64,000 nucleotides of DNA from Aphodosoma sp045600865 (GTDB lineage Bacteria > Bacteroidota > Bacteroidia > Bacteroidales > Paludibacteraceae): NCBI GenBank assembly GCA_045600865.1, contig JAZRYS010000168.1:3045-67044 (forward strand). The letters run 5' to 3'. The notes under the pieces were generated by a model. The model ran no database searches. It worked only from the letters and a program-made list of their open reading frames with translations, and had not been told where the DNA came from. Positions 45,701 through 54,620 of this stretch are shown piece by piece. Positions within the stretch are counted from its first letter, which is position 1, and every line of letters begins with the position of its first letter. A program made the position numbers and the translations under genes.

Positions 45701-47740
45701 TTATCCTACCGTAGAACCAGGCTTGACTGGCTGGGAAGGTGTACATAGAACAAGTTTGCCATCTGCATCAACAGCTGACAGTATCATGCCTTCTGAGACT
45801 ATCCCACGGAGTTTGCGTGGCTCGAAGTTGGCTATGAAGAGCACCTGCGTACCTACGAGTTTCTCTGGCTCTGGGTAACTCTGGGCAATGCCTGAGACTA
45901 TAGTACGGCCTCCCATGCCGTCATCCAACTTGAACTGAAGCAGCTTATCTGCCTTTGGCACCTTTGTGCACTCAATGACTGTAGCTACGCGTATGTCTGT
46001 CTTCTCCCACTCCTCGAATGGCACGTTCGCCTTTACATCTGCAGGCTTATAGTTGTCAATCTCGTTTTGCTTCTCCATATCCTTGAGCTTCTGAATCTGA
46101 GCCTCTATCACGCTATCCTCTATCTTCTCGAAAAGCAATTCAGGCTTGTTGATTGTCTCGCCAGCCTTAAGCAGATTTATGCGACCAAGGTCTGCCCATA
46201 CAATATTACCCATATTGAGCATTTCGCGAAGCTTACGGGCTGAGAATGGAGTGAATGGCTCGAATGCTATTGCAAGGTTTGCCGCTATCTGCAGGGCAAC
46301 ATGCATGATTGTTGCAGTACGTGCCTCGTCCGTCTTGACAAGCTTCCAAGGCTCCATGTCAGCAAGATATTTATTGCCGATACGTGCAAGGTTCATTGCC
46401 TCCTTCAGTGCGTCACGGAACCTGAATACGTCAAGATAACCCTCCATTGCCTTCTTAACCTCCATGAACTCGTCAAGCGTCTGGCGGTCAACGTCTGCCA
46501 ACTCCCCTACTGCCGGAATCACACCATTATAGAACTTATGGGTGAGCACAAGCGCACGGTTTATGAAATTGCCGAATATTGCAACCAGCTCCGAATTGTT
46601 GCGCTGCTGGAAATCGTGCCACGTAAAGTCGTTATCCTTTGTCTCTGGGGCATTCGCAGTGAGCACATAACGGAGGACATCCTGCTTGCCAGGCATATCA
46701 ACCAAGTATTCATGCAACCATACAGCCCAGTTCTTTGAAGTCGAAATCTTGCGGCCTTCGAGGTTGAGGAATTCGTTTGCAGGGACATTGTCCGGCAGAT
46801 TGTAGCTGCCATCGGCCTTGAGCATTGCAGGGAAGACTATGCAATGGAAGACAATATTGTCCTTTCCTATGAAATGGAGCATACGTGTATCCTTGTCTTT
46901 CCACCACTTTTCCCAGTCGTTTGGCAGAAGTTCCTTAGTATTTGATATATAGCCTATTGGGGCATCAAACCACACATAAAGCACCTTGCCGTCGGCACCT
47001 TCTACGGGTACAGGCACACCCCAATCGAGGTCGCGGCTTACGGCACGTGGCTGAAGTCCCATGTCGAGCCACGACTTGCACTGGCCATATACATTCACCT
47101 TCCACTCCTTGTGACCTTCGAGAATCCACTGCTTGAGCCACTCCTCGTGCTTGTCGAGAGGGAGATACCAGTGTTTTGTTTCTTTCAGTACTGGCTTTGC
47201 CCCGGAGAGTGTCGAGTGTGGATCTATCAAATCAAGTGGGCTCAGAGACGTACCACAAGCCTCGCACTGATCTCCGTATGCGTTAGGGTTCTTGCAATGA
47301 GGGCAGGTACCAGTTATGTAACGGTCGGCAAGAAACTGATGAGCCTCTGGGTCGTAATACTGCTCTGAAGTCTTCTCGATGAACTCTCCTTTTTCGTAGA
47401 GTTTGCGGAAGAATTCTGACGAGGTCTCGTGATGAATCTTGGACGAAGTGCGGGAATAGATGTCGTAAGAGATACCCAATTCCTCGAATGATTTCTTGAT
47501 AATGCCATGATAGCGATCAACGATATCCTGAGGTGTGACACCTTCTTTCTTAGCCTTTATCGTGATAGGCACACCATGTTCGTCAGAACCTCCGACAAAC
47601 AGAACTTCCTCACCTTTAAGACGTAAGTAACGGACATAGATATCTGCAGGAACATAAACACCAGCCAGATGACCAATATGAACAGGACCGTTTGCGTATG
47701 GCAACGCAGTGGTTACAAGGGTACGTTTGAAGTTATTCAT
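45701..47740 (-). CDS. metG: Methionyl-tRNA synthetase
   Basis: Charges tRNA-Met. The class I signature is PYANGPVHIGHLAGVY with HIGH; the zinc-binding CPHCKNPNAYGDQCEAC is at residues about 145-165; KMSKS appears as KISTS. The C-terminal 110 residues (FEEWEKTDIRVATVIECTKVPKADKL) form the EMAPII-like tRNA-binding domain fused in this lineage. 679 residues is normal. It has a good promoter box upstream at 47763-47770. Confidence 0.96.
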   Translation of the reverse strand: MNNFKRTLVTTALPYANGPVHIGHLAGVYVPADIYVRYLRLKGEEVLFVGGSDEHGVPITIKAKKEGVTPQDIVDRYHGIIKKSFEELGISYDIYSRTSSKIHHETSSEFFRKLYEKGEFIEKTSEQYYDPEAHQFLADRYITGTCPHCKNPNAYGDQCEACGTSLSPLDLIDPHSTLSGAKPVLKETKHWYLPLDKHEEWLKQWILEGHKEWKVNVYGQCKSWLDMGLQPRAVSRDLDWGVPVPVEGADGKVLYVWFDAPIGYISNTKELLPNDWEKWWKDKDTRMLHFIGKDNIVFHCIVFPAMLKADGSYNLPDNVPANEFLNLEGRKISTSKNWAVWLHEYLVDMPGKQDVLRYVLTANAPETKDNDFTWHDFQQRNNSELVAIFGNFINRALVLTHKFYNGVIPAVGELADVDRQTLDEFMEVKKAMEGYLDVFRFRDALKEAMNLARIGNKYLADMEPWKLVKTDEARTATIMHVALQIAANLAIAFEPFTPFSARKLREMLNMGNIVWADLGRINLLKAGETINKPELLFEKIEDSVIEAQIQKLKDMEKQNEIDNYKPADVKANVPFEEWEKTDIRVATVIECTKVPKADKLLQFKLDDGMGGRTIVSGIAQSYPEPEKLVGTQVLFIANFEPRKLRGIVSEGMILSAVDADGKLVLCTPSQPVKPGSTVG

Positions 47741-47762
47741 AAAATTATTTTCAATTTGGGCG

Positions 47763-47770
47763 CAAAGTTA
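47763..47770 (-). promoter_or_regulatory. Promoter -7 box of metG, part of a divergent module
   Basis: Minus-strand TAACTTTG, 23 bases upstream of the metG ATG. The plus-strand partner TACCTTTG is at 47784-47791, with the same 13-base distance as in the module at 44483. Confidence 0.65.
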
Positions 47771-47783
47771 CAAAAAAAATCAT

Positions 47784-47791
47784 TACCTTTG
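47784..47791 (+). promoter_or_regulatory. Promoter -7 box of the 47814 lipoprotein, part of a divergent module
   Basis: Plus-strand TACCTTTG, 23 bases upstream of the ATG at 47814. Confidence 0.65.
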
Positions 47792-47813
47792 CACGATTTT
47801 TAGAACAAACTAT

Positions 47814-48410
47814 ATGAAAAAAATTTTCATGCTTTTCATCACCATGATGATGATGGCTTCTTGCACTACTATGAGCACTAAACAGCTGCTCAAAATTTTG
47901 AAAAACTCTATAAACAATGATATAGACGACATAGGTCAAACACTTATAAACCACGGATTTACAGAATCATCACGAAGGTTTGCCGAGAAAGTGATTTTCG
48001 AGCATGGAGATACGATGGTGTATGTCGTAGTGTCGATGGCAGACCAACGGAAAGTGGGTGGAGCATACGTCTGCATCAACTGCGCCAATGCAGAAAGAGC
48101 TCTGGAACAATACCATGAATTTCGTGATTTATGTCGTGAGGACGACAAATTCTATGGTGCAAAGATTATAAAAGTGTTTGCCAAGACACCTGAAGAGGCA
48201 CTTTACTCGTCAACTGACCCTGCCACTATAGACACATTGAATGCAAAAACAATAGAGGAACGTGAGATTTCAACCATAAATGAGCGTTGGGAGGATGGCA
48301 TCAACCCAGACAACCGTACAGTTGTGGCAATGTTCAAGAACCAGTTTGACGGCTATAGCGTGACCGCCGTCTTCAGGACATCGCTTGCCCACCCTAAGGG
48401 ATTTGAATAA
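47814..48410 (+). CDS. Small lipoprotein of unknown function
   Basis: A 198-residue protein from ATG 47814, chosen because MKKIFMLFITMMMMASC gives a signal and lipobox (C17) and the start sits 23 bases after a promoter box; the longer frame from 47709 overlaps metG and the promoter. The body has alternating strands and helices (VVVSMADQRKVGGAYVCINCANAERALEQ, REISTINERWEDGI) and no motif I recognise. It ends directly next to the convergent recG stop. Confidence 0.78.
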   Translation: MKKIFMLFITMMMMASCTTMSTKQLLKILKNSINNDIDDIGQTLINHGFTESSRRFAEKVIFEHGDTMVYVVVSMADQRKVGGAYVCINCANAERALEQYHEFRDLCREDDKFYGAKIIKVFAKTPEEALYSSTDPATIDTLNAKTIEEREISTINERWEDGINPDNRTVVAMFKNQFDGYSVTAVFRTSLAHPKGFE

Positions 48411-50501
48411 TCAGGAGATGCTCCCCCAGTTGTGTTCGCGGTTCTCCAGTTGCTGCAAGTGATTGCGCAAACCTGAATATTCATCGTTGTCAATAATACC
48501 GGCAGCGATGATTTTTTTTGCCTCGTCTCGTGCAAGGTTAAGCACCAGACCATCCGTTGCAAGACTGGCTATCTTGAGGTCGAAAGGCAGGCCGCTTTGC
48601 TGAAGACCCTCCATGTCGCCTGGCCCACGAAGGCGCATATCCTCCTCTGCAATTACAAAACCATCATTTGTAGAGCACATTATAGAGAGACGCTGGCGAG
48701 TCTCTTTTGCCAGCTCATATTTTGACATCAATATGCAATAACTTTGGTCGGCACCTCTTCCTACCCTACCCCTCAACTGATGTAACTGGCTGAGACCAAA
48801 ACGCTCTGCATTCTCTATCACCATCACAGAAGCGTTCGGCACATTCACACCAACCTCTATTACTGTCGTTGCCACCATTATCCGCGCCTTGCCTAAAACA
48901 AAACGCTCCATCATCTCGTCTTTACGCTGGACTTTCATCTGCCCGTGAACCATCACGACCTCGCACTCGGGAAAAGCCTCCATCATCTGGTTATAGCCCT
49001 CCTCTGCATTCCTGAGGTCCATCTTTTCGCTCTCCTTGACCAACGGATAAACTACATATATCTGACGACCTTCAGCTATCTGTTTATGTATAAAGGCATA
49101 AAGACTCTGACGGGCATTATCGTAATAATGATATGTAGCCACAGGCTTTCGGCCAGGGGGGAGTTCGTCTATCACCGACACTTCAAGGTCGCCATAGACT
49201 GTCATTGCAAGCGTACGCGGGATAGGCGTTGCCGTCATAACAAGCACGTGAGGAGGTAACTTACTCTTTGTCCACAGTTTTGCTCTCTGTGCCACCCCAA
49301 AACGATGCTGCTCGTCTATGACGCAATAACCAAGATTCTTGAATACCACAGTGTCTTCTATCAGCGCATGAGTGCCTATGACTATCTGGACATTGCCATA
49401 CGAAAGCCCATCCAATATCTCTTGACGCCTCTTGCCTTTCACAGAACCTGTGAGCAACCGAACTTCCACCCCAAGTGAAAACAGTTGAGACGATATACTT
49501 TCGTAATGCTGGTTGGCAAGAATCTCGGTTGGTGCCATGATGCAGACCTGAAACCCATTGTCGAGGGCTATCAAGGCTGTGAGCATTGCGACCATTGTCT
49601 TGCCACTACCCACGTCGCCCTGAAGAAGACGGTTCATCTGACGGCCTGTGTTCATGTCGTTGCGTATCTCCTTGATGACACGTTTCTGTGCTCCAGTGAG
49701 AGGGAAAGGCATGAAATCGCTGTAGAAACGGTTGAAGTAATCACCCACTTTCTTGAATTCATACCCTTTATAACGCTGCATGCGCAGTTGTGCAGACCTC
49801 AGCAACATCAACTGTATATAGAATAATTCCTCGAATTTCAGGCGAAACTGAGCCCTTTTCAATAATTCGTTTGACGTGGGACGATGTATCTGCCTTATGG
49901 CATCATCTTTACCCATTAATCCTAACCTTGAGACAATCTCAGAAGGAATGTATTCGTTGAAATGTATGGTCTGGTCCTGCAGCACATTATAGACAATCTT
50001 GCGTATGGCCTCGCTGTTCAGAAACATACGCTTCATCGTCTCTGTGGTGTTGTAGAAAGCCTGAAGGCCGCTGTTGCGCTTTATGTTTTCAGGAGTATAA
50101 GCATCAATGTCAGGATGGACAATGTTGAAAGTATCCCTGAAAAAAGTAGGTTTTCCAAATACTATATATTCAACATTTATCCGCAGACTGTCTTTTATGT
50201 ATTTCAATCCCTGAAACCATACAAGGTCGATAATACCAGAACCATCGGTGAACTTTGCTATGAGACGTTGCTTGGGACCAGTACCCTGCACGTCAAAACT
50301 CCGGATTACTCCTCGAAACTGGACATACGAGGCATCATCGACACATTCTGCAATCCTGTAGAATTTCGAACGGTCAATGTATTTGTACGGGTAGTAGGTC
50401 AGCAAATCACCGACTGTCCTTATTTCGAGTTGCTTTTCGAGCATCTCGGCACGTTTTGGACCTACACCTGTTACATATTTGAGAATACTATCCAGTTCCA
50501 T
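48411..50501 (-). CDS. recG: ATP-dependent DNA helicase RecG
   Basis: Remodels stalled replication forks and Holliday junctions. Wedge domain (about residues 70-150), Walker A GDVGSGKTMVA, motif II VIDEQHRFGV (DEQH variant typical of RecG), motif III VMTATPIPRTLAM, motif VI QLRGRVGRGADQS and the C-terminal LRGPGDMEGLQQSG. 696 residues is typical. Its stop abuts the convergent lipoprotein gene's stop at 48410. Confidence 0.96.
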   Translation of the reverse strand: MELDSILKYVTGVGPKRAEMLEKQLEIRTVGDLLTYYPYKYIDRSKFYRIAECVDDASYVQFRGVIRSFDVQGTGPKQRLIAKFTDGSGIIDLVWFQGLKYIKDSLRINVEYIVFGKPTFFRDTFNIVHPDIDAYTPENIKRNSGLQAFYNTTETMKRMFLNSEAIRKIVYNVLQDQTIHFNEYIPSEIVSRLGLMGKDDAIRQIHRPTSNELLKRAQFRLKFEELFYIQLMLLRSAQLRMQRYKGYEFKKVGDYFNRFYSDFMPFPLTGAQKRVIKEIRNDMNTGRQMNRLLQGDVGSGKTMVAMLTALIALDNGFQVCIMAPTEILANQHYESISSQLFSLGVEVRLLTGSVKGKRRQEILDGLSYGNVQIVIGTHALIEDTVVFKNLGYCVIDEQHRFGVAQRAKLWTKSKLPPHVLVMTATPIPRTLAMTVYGDLEVSVIDELPPGRKPVATYHYYDNARQSLYAFIHKQIAEGRQIYVVYPLVKESEKMDLRNAEEGYNQMMEAFPECEVVMVHGQMKVQRKDEMMERFVLGKARIMVATTVIEVGVNVPNASVMVIENAERFGLSQLHQLRGRVGRGADQSYCILMSKYELAKETRQRLSIMCSTNDGFVIAEEDMRLRGPGDMEGLQQSGLPFDLKIASLATDGLVLNLARDEAKKIIAAGIIDNDEYSGLRNHLQQLENREHNWGSIS

Positions 50502-50561
50502 AAATCAAAAATAGGTCAAGAAGGAAAACCCTCTTGACCTATTTCTTATAATAGTTGATGA

Positions 50562-52235
50562 TTAACGTACATTGTTGAATTCAACGTCATTTGCACCACG
50601 AGTAGCATACTTTGAGTCAAGTCTTGAAGCCTGTGCCAGGTTAGACTCATACTCAGCCTTGTTGTTTGTACGTGCAGCAAGAACAGCACGAAGGTAATAA
50701 GTTGTAGCGTTAGGGTTCTGGTTGTTATCCAAAGCACGACGTGCAGCAGCATTGTCATTATTGAGGATATGAGCAAGAGCAGCATTGTTGGTAGCATCGT
50801 TGCCGAACAACTGAGCAGCCTTCTTGTAGTTACCCTTAAGGATAGCGATGACACCCTGAGCTTGGTTCAAAGATTTACCTACACCAGCAGCTTTGCCGAA
50901 ATATTCCTCAGCTTTGTCAACATTATTGTTTGTCAACATTATAAGACCCATATTGTAATTGATGGCAGCATTATTTGCATCCATTGAAATAGCTTTTTCG
51001 AAGCAACGCTGAGCCTCAGCATATTTGCCCTGTTCATAGTAAGCATAACCGAGATTATTGAAAGCACGAACGCTGTTAGGGAACTGCTCTGTAGCCTTAG
51101 CGTAGATAGCCTGCTTCTCTGCCTTGTCGTTAGTCAATGTTGCAGCATAGAGGATTTCCTCCTCGTTGAGTTTTGTTGCATCCTCTTTTGCAAGACGTGC
51201 AATTTCTTCGTCAGACTTACCTATTACATTGACAACAAGGGCCATCTTTGAACGGCGAAGTTCAGGAAGAATTTCGTCAGCTAACACTTTGTATGCTGCT
51301 GAAAGTTTCTTGATTTCAGCCTCACGCTCTTCTGGATCTGTGTACATTGACAAGACGCGAAGGATGACAGCCTTATCTTCAATGTTAGAAGCGTTTACTA
51401 AAGCCTGGAAACCTTCCCAGTCCTCAGCTGTAACGTTAGACTCTATTGATACTTGAGCCTTAATCTTGCGGAGCTGAGTATTAATGTAGTTCTCAGAACT
51501 CTTTCCACGGTTGCCTGCAAGTTTCTCGTTAAGATCCAAACCTCCGTCAGGAGAAGCGTATGAACTTACTTCGATACCCTTAATCTGACGAACTGTGTCA
51601 TTTTTGAGATTCTTGATAGTGTTTGTCAATGCTTTTACCTCTTCCTGATTCAATTCTGAAGAACGAATCTGTGACTGATTGATGAGGTATTTAATCTGAG
51701 CATTTGTACGCTCCTCAATAATACGCTGGAAATTGTCTGAAATTACGAGTGCATTTAAATCTCCAGTACCAGGAGTCAACGAAACAAGAGTAGGAGTAAT
51801 GTTTATGCCCTTGCCAATTACGACTGGTTCAAGTTCGTATGTTTTTTTCTTAGTCTGAACTGTTGCCTCAAGGGTGATTGTTGCAGTCTCCATACCCTCT
51901 TCAAACTCAAAAATGGCAGATTGAGTGTATTTGCCACCTACTTTATACTGTATGACATCATTGTTGTCTTTTATCTTCTGACCCTGATAAGTCTTAGGAG
52001 TTCCTTTATAAACACGACCATCAGATGTTGTCAATACTGGAGTGACAGTCATTGTCATCTTCTTAGTAAAATACTTTTCAGGGAAGTTTCCTTCAAATGT
52101 AACTTCCACTTTTCCAGCTTTATAAACTGCTGGATCTGGGTTCATCTTTACTTTATCGATGAACTCTTTTGGAGGCTTACATGCAGTAAGAACCAAAGCT
52201 AAAACCGCTAAAGCGAATAAGATTTTCTTTTTCAT
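50562..52235 (-). CDS. TPR lipoprotein with OmpA-like segment
   Basis: A 557-residue lipoprotein (VLALVLTAC, C19). The N-terminal 150 residues are beta-rich (AVYKAGKVEVTFEGNFPEKY). Residues about 215-260 have the OmpA-like stretch SSYASPDGGLDLNEKLAGNRGKSSENYI, though no complete OmpA domain. From about 370 on there are three to four TPR units (FNNLGYAYYEQGKYAEAQRCFEKAI, NYNMGLIMLTNNNVDKAEEYF). Related large TPR lipoproteins are common in Prevotella-like genomes, with roles in envelope structure that remain unclear. It is divergent from mnmG across the AT-rich spacer. Confidence 0.82.
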   Translation of the reverse strand: MKKKILFALAVLALVLTACKPPKEFIDKVKMNPDPAVYKAGKVEVTFEGNFPEKYFTKKMTMTVTPVLTTSDGRVYKGTPKTYQGQKIKDNNDVIQYKVGGKYTQSAIFEFEEGMETATITLEATVQTKKKTYELEPVVIGKGINITPTLVSLTPGTGDLNALVISDNFQRIIEERTNAQIKYLINQSQIRSSELNQEEVKALTNTIKNLKNDTVRQIKGIEVSSYASPDGGLDLNEKLAGNRGKSSENYINTQLRKIKAQVSIESNVTAEDWEGFQALVNASNIEDKAVILRVLSMYTDPEEREAEIKKLSAAYKVLADEILPELRRSKMALVVNVIGKSDEEIARLAKEDATKLNEEEILYAATLTNDKAEKQAIYAKATEQFPNSVRAFNNLGYAYYEQGKYAEAQRCFEKAISMDANNAAINYNMGLIMLTNNNVDKAEEYFGKAAGVGKSLNQAQGVIAILKGNYKKAAQLFGNDATNNAALAHILNNDNAAARRALDNNQNPNATTYYLRAVLAARTNNKAEYESNLAQASRLDSKYATRGANDVEFNNVR

Positions 52236-52658
52236 AATAGTTATTTATTTTGTAATTTTTATTAAAGAGAAAATGGTCAATAATTTTTTGCAAAATTACA
52301 ACAAATAATCGAATTATAATTGCTAAATTTGCAAAAATATTCAGATAAACGATATTTTTTTATTAAATACTTGATTATAAATTATTTATATAGATATTGT
52401 TTATTAGTTAAGTACTTTTCATTATTCAACATATATTACTTATAATCTAAATTTGAATCATCTATATTTATTATATATGTTGTTAGTAATGTTGAAAAGT
52501 ATGTTTGGCTTTTGATTTATATCTTATTAGGTTGTTCAATTTTATGTTTAAATTACTGTGTATTTAAAGGACATGTTGTTTATAAGTGTTGTTTTAAACC
52601 TTGTTTATTACCTTTTCAACATATTTTGAACACATGTTAGTCACCATTGTTAATAAAT
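52236..52658. other. Very AT-rich divergent spacer, candidate oriC
   Basis: In 52321-52560 I counted 43 G/C in 240 bases. It contains nested dyads: TACTTTTCA/TGAAAAGTA (52423-52431, 52493-52501) outside CAACATATAT/ATATATGTTG (52437-52446, 52473-52482), and two exact copies of TTTTCAACA in opposite orientation (minus 52490-52498, plus 52613-52621) plus a one-mismatch copy (52433-52441). Genes left of it run mostly minus, genes to the right all plus. The right-hand neighbour is mnmG (gidA), often next to oriC, and parS lies 2 kb away. No classical TTATCCACA box was found. Confidence 0.5.
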
Positions 52659-54533
52659 ATGAGGTACGATGTTATAGTAATAGGTGCAGGACATGCCGGT
52701 TGTGAGGCTGCTTCAGCTGCTGCTAATTTAGGTTCAAAGACATTGTTGATAACAATGGATATGAATAAAATTGGGCAAATGAGTTGCAATCCTGCTGTTG
52801 GAGGCATTGCAAAAGGCCAAATAGTGCGTGAAATTGATGCTTTGGGAGGCCAAATGGGTATAGTGACTGATATGTCTTCCATACAGTTTCGTATGTTGAA
52901 TATGTCAAAAGGACCTGCTATGTGGAGTCCACGTGCACAATGTGACCGTACTAAATACATTGACAATTGGAGAAGAATTTTGGATGGTATTCCGAATCTT
53001 GATATATGGCAGGATTGTGTTACAAAACTTACCATTATAGATAGTGTGGTTGCAGGAGTAGAGTGTGCTATGGGAGTCAAGTTTGAATCTACAACTGTTA
53101 TTCTTACTGCTGGAACCTTTCTTAATGGATTGATGCATGTGGGTTCTCATAAATTCGAAGGAGGAAGAATATCTGAACCTTCTTCGTATGGTTTGACGGA
53201 ACAGCTTATAAATATCGGTTTCAAGTCTGACCGTATGAAGACGGGTACGCCTATGCGAGTAGATGGAAGCACTATTGATTTCAGTAAAATGCAGCGTCAA
53301 GATGGTGATTATGAGAATGTTAGATGCTTTTCTTTTCTTCCTGGAAACCGTAATTCGTTGATACAGAGACCTTGTTGGATCACTTATACAAACAATGCTA
53401 CTCATGAGATATTGAAATCTGGCCTAAAGGATTCACCTTTATATAATGGTCAGATAAGGAGTATTGGTCCTCGTTACTGTCCTTCAATCGAAACAAAAAT
53501 AGTTACATTTGCTGACAAGGATCAACATCAGTTGTTTATTGAGCCTGAGGGAGAAACTTCTGAAGAATACTATATCAATGGTTTTTCTTCGTCTTTACCT
53601 ATAGATATTCAGTTTGCAGCCATTCATACAGTAGCTGGGTTGGAAAATGTAAAGGCTTATAGACCTGGTTACGCTATAGAATATGATTATTTTGACCCGA
53701 TGCAGTTGCATCATACTCTTGAGACAAAGATTGTAAAGAATCTATATTTTGCAGGTCAGGTGAATGGTACTACTGGTTATGAAGAAGCAGCTGGCCAAGG
53801 TTTGGTTGCTGCCATCAATGCTCACCAAAGATGTGTAGGAGGTGATGATTTTATTCTTTCTCGTTCTGAATCATATATTGGAGTGCTGATTGATGATTTG
53901 GTGAACAAAGGAGTGGATGAGCCTTATCGTATGTTTACATCACGTGCTGAATATAGGATTCTTTTAAGGCAAGATGATGCTGATATGCGACTTACTGAAA
54001 AATCTTATAGACTTGGTCTTGCCACTGAGGAGCGTTATAATATAATGTGTTGCAAAAGGGGTGCCATTGAAAGAATAATTGATTTTTGTCGGAATTATTT
54101 GCTGAAGCCAGATTTGCTTAATGGCTATCTTTCTTCTGTTGGTTCTTCGCTTGTTGACCATACTGTGCATTTATATGATATGGTTTTACGTCCGCAGGTT
54201 TCGATGTCTGCTCTACTCCACTCTTGCAATCTTATCGAAAGATGTAGAGAATTGACTGAAGGTTCTTGTTTTGATGAAGTCATAGAGGCAGCCGAAATAC
54301 AGATTAAATATGCAGGATATATTGCAAGGGAAAAACAATTGGCGGATAAATTGTCAAGACTTGATTACATCAAGATTCCTTCATCTTTTAATTATGAGGA
54401 ACAGCAGTCTCTTTCAACTGAAGCAAGGCAGAAGTTGACACGTATTAGACCTGCAACGATAGGCGATGCTTCTCGTATCCCTGGAGTATCTCCTAATGAT
54501 GTTTCAGTGTTGTTATTATTATTAGGGAGATGA
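52659..54533 (+). CDS. mnmG: tRNA uridine-5-carboxymethylaminomethyl modification enzyme, FAD-dependent
   Basis: With MnmE it installs cmnm5 at U34 of tRNAs. The FAD-binding signature VIVIGAGHAGCEAASAAANLG is at the start, then CNPAVGGIAKGQIVREIDALGG, GTFLNGLMHVG and GQVNGTTGYEEAAGQGLVA, all family landmarks. I start at ATG 52659 (624 residues); an in-frame TTG at 52647 is possible but has no support. Its third codon positions look more T-rich than those of genes further left, which may just reflect strand. parS site 1 begins 12 bases after its stop. Confidence 0.95.
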   Translation: MRYDVIVIGAGHAGCEAASAAANLGSKTLLITMDMNKIGQMSCNPAVGGIAKGQIVREIDALGGQMGIVTDMSSIQFRMLNMSKGPAMWSPRAQCDRTKYIDNWRRILDGIPNLDIWQDCVTKLTIIDSVVAGVECAMGVKFESTTVILTAGTFLNGLMHVGSHKFEGGRISEPSSYGLTEQLINIGFKSDRMKTGTPMRVDGSTIDFSKMQRQDGDYENVRCFSFLPGNRNSLIQRPCWITYTNNATHEILKSGLKDSPLYNGQIRSIGPRYCPSIETKIVTFADKDQHQLFIEPEGETSEEYYINGFSSSLPIDIQFAAIHTVAGLENVKAYRPGYAIEYDYFDPMQLHHTLETKIVKNLYFAGQVNGTTGYEEAAGQGLVAAINAHQRCVGGDDFILSRSESYIGVLIDDLVNKGVDEPYRMFTSRAEYRILLRQDDADMRLTEKSYRLGLATEERYNIMCCKRGAIERIIDFCRNYLLKPDLLNGYLSSVGSSLVDHTVHLYDMVLRPQVSMSALLHSCNLIERCRELTEGSCFDEVIEAAEIQIKYAGYIAREKQLADKLSRLDYIKIPSSFNYEEQQSLSTEARQKLTRIRPATIGDASRIPGVSPNDVSVLLLLLGR

Positions 54534-54544
54534 TATGGGATATA

Positions 54545-54560
54545 TGTTCCACGTGGAACA
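54545..54560. other. parS site 1 (ParB-binding palindrome)
   Basis: TGTTCCACGTGGAACA is the GC-modified form of the classical parS (TGTTTCACGTGAAACA). It is embedded in a longer perfect dyad covering 54542-54563 (22 bp). It lies 12 bases after the mnmG stop. Confidence 0.85.
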
Positions 54561-54590
54561 TATGGTGTTCGATTTTTTTTTTTGATTTTT

Positions 54591-54606
54591 TGTTCCACGT
54601 GGAACA
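54591..54606. other. parS site 2 (ParB-binding palindrome)
   Basis: A second exact TGTTCCACGTGGAACA, with symmetry extended to 54588-54609 (22 bp) and different flanks from site 1. Centre-to-centre distance is 46 bp. It ends 14 bases before the uvrC ATG. An 11-T run lies between the sites at 54573-54583. Confidence 0.85.
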
Positions 54607-54620
54607 AAACGATAAATGCT

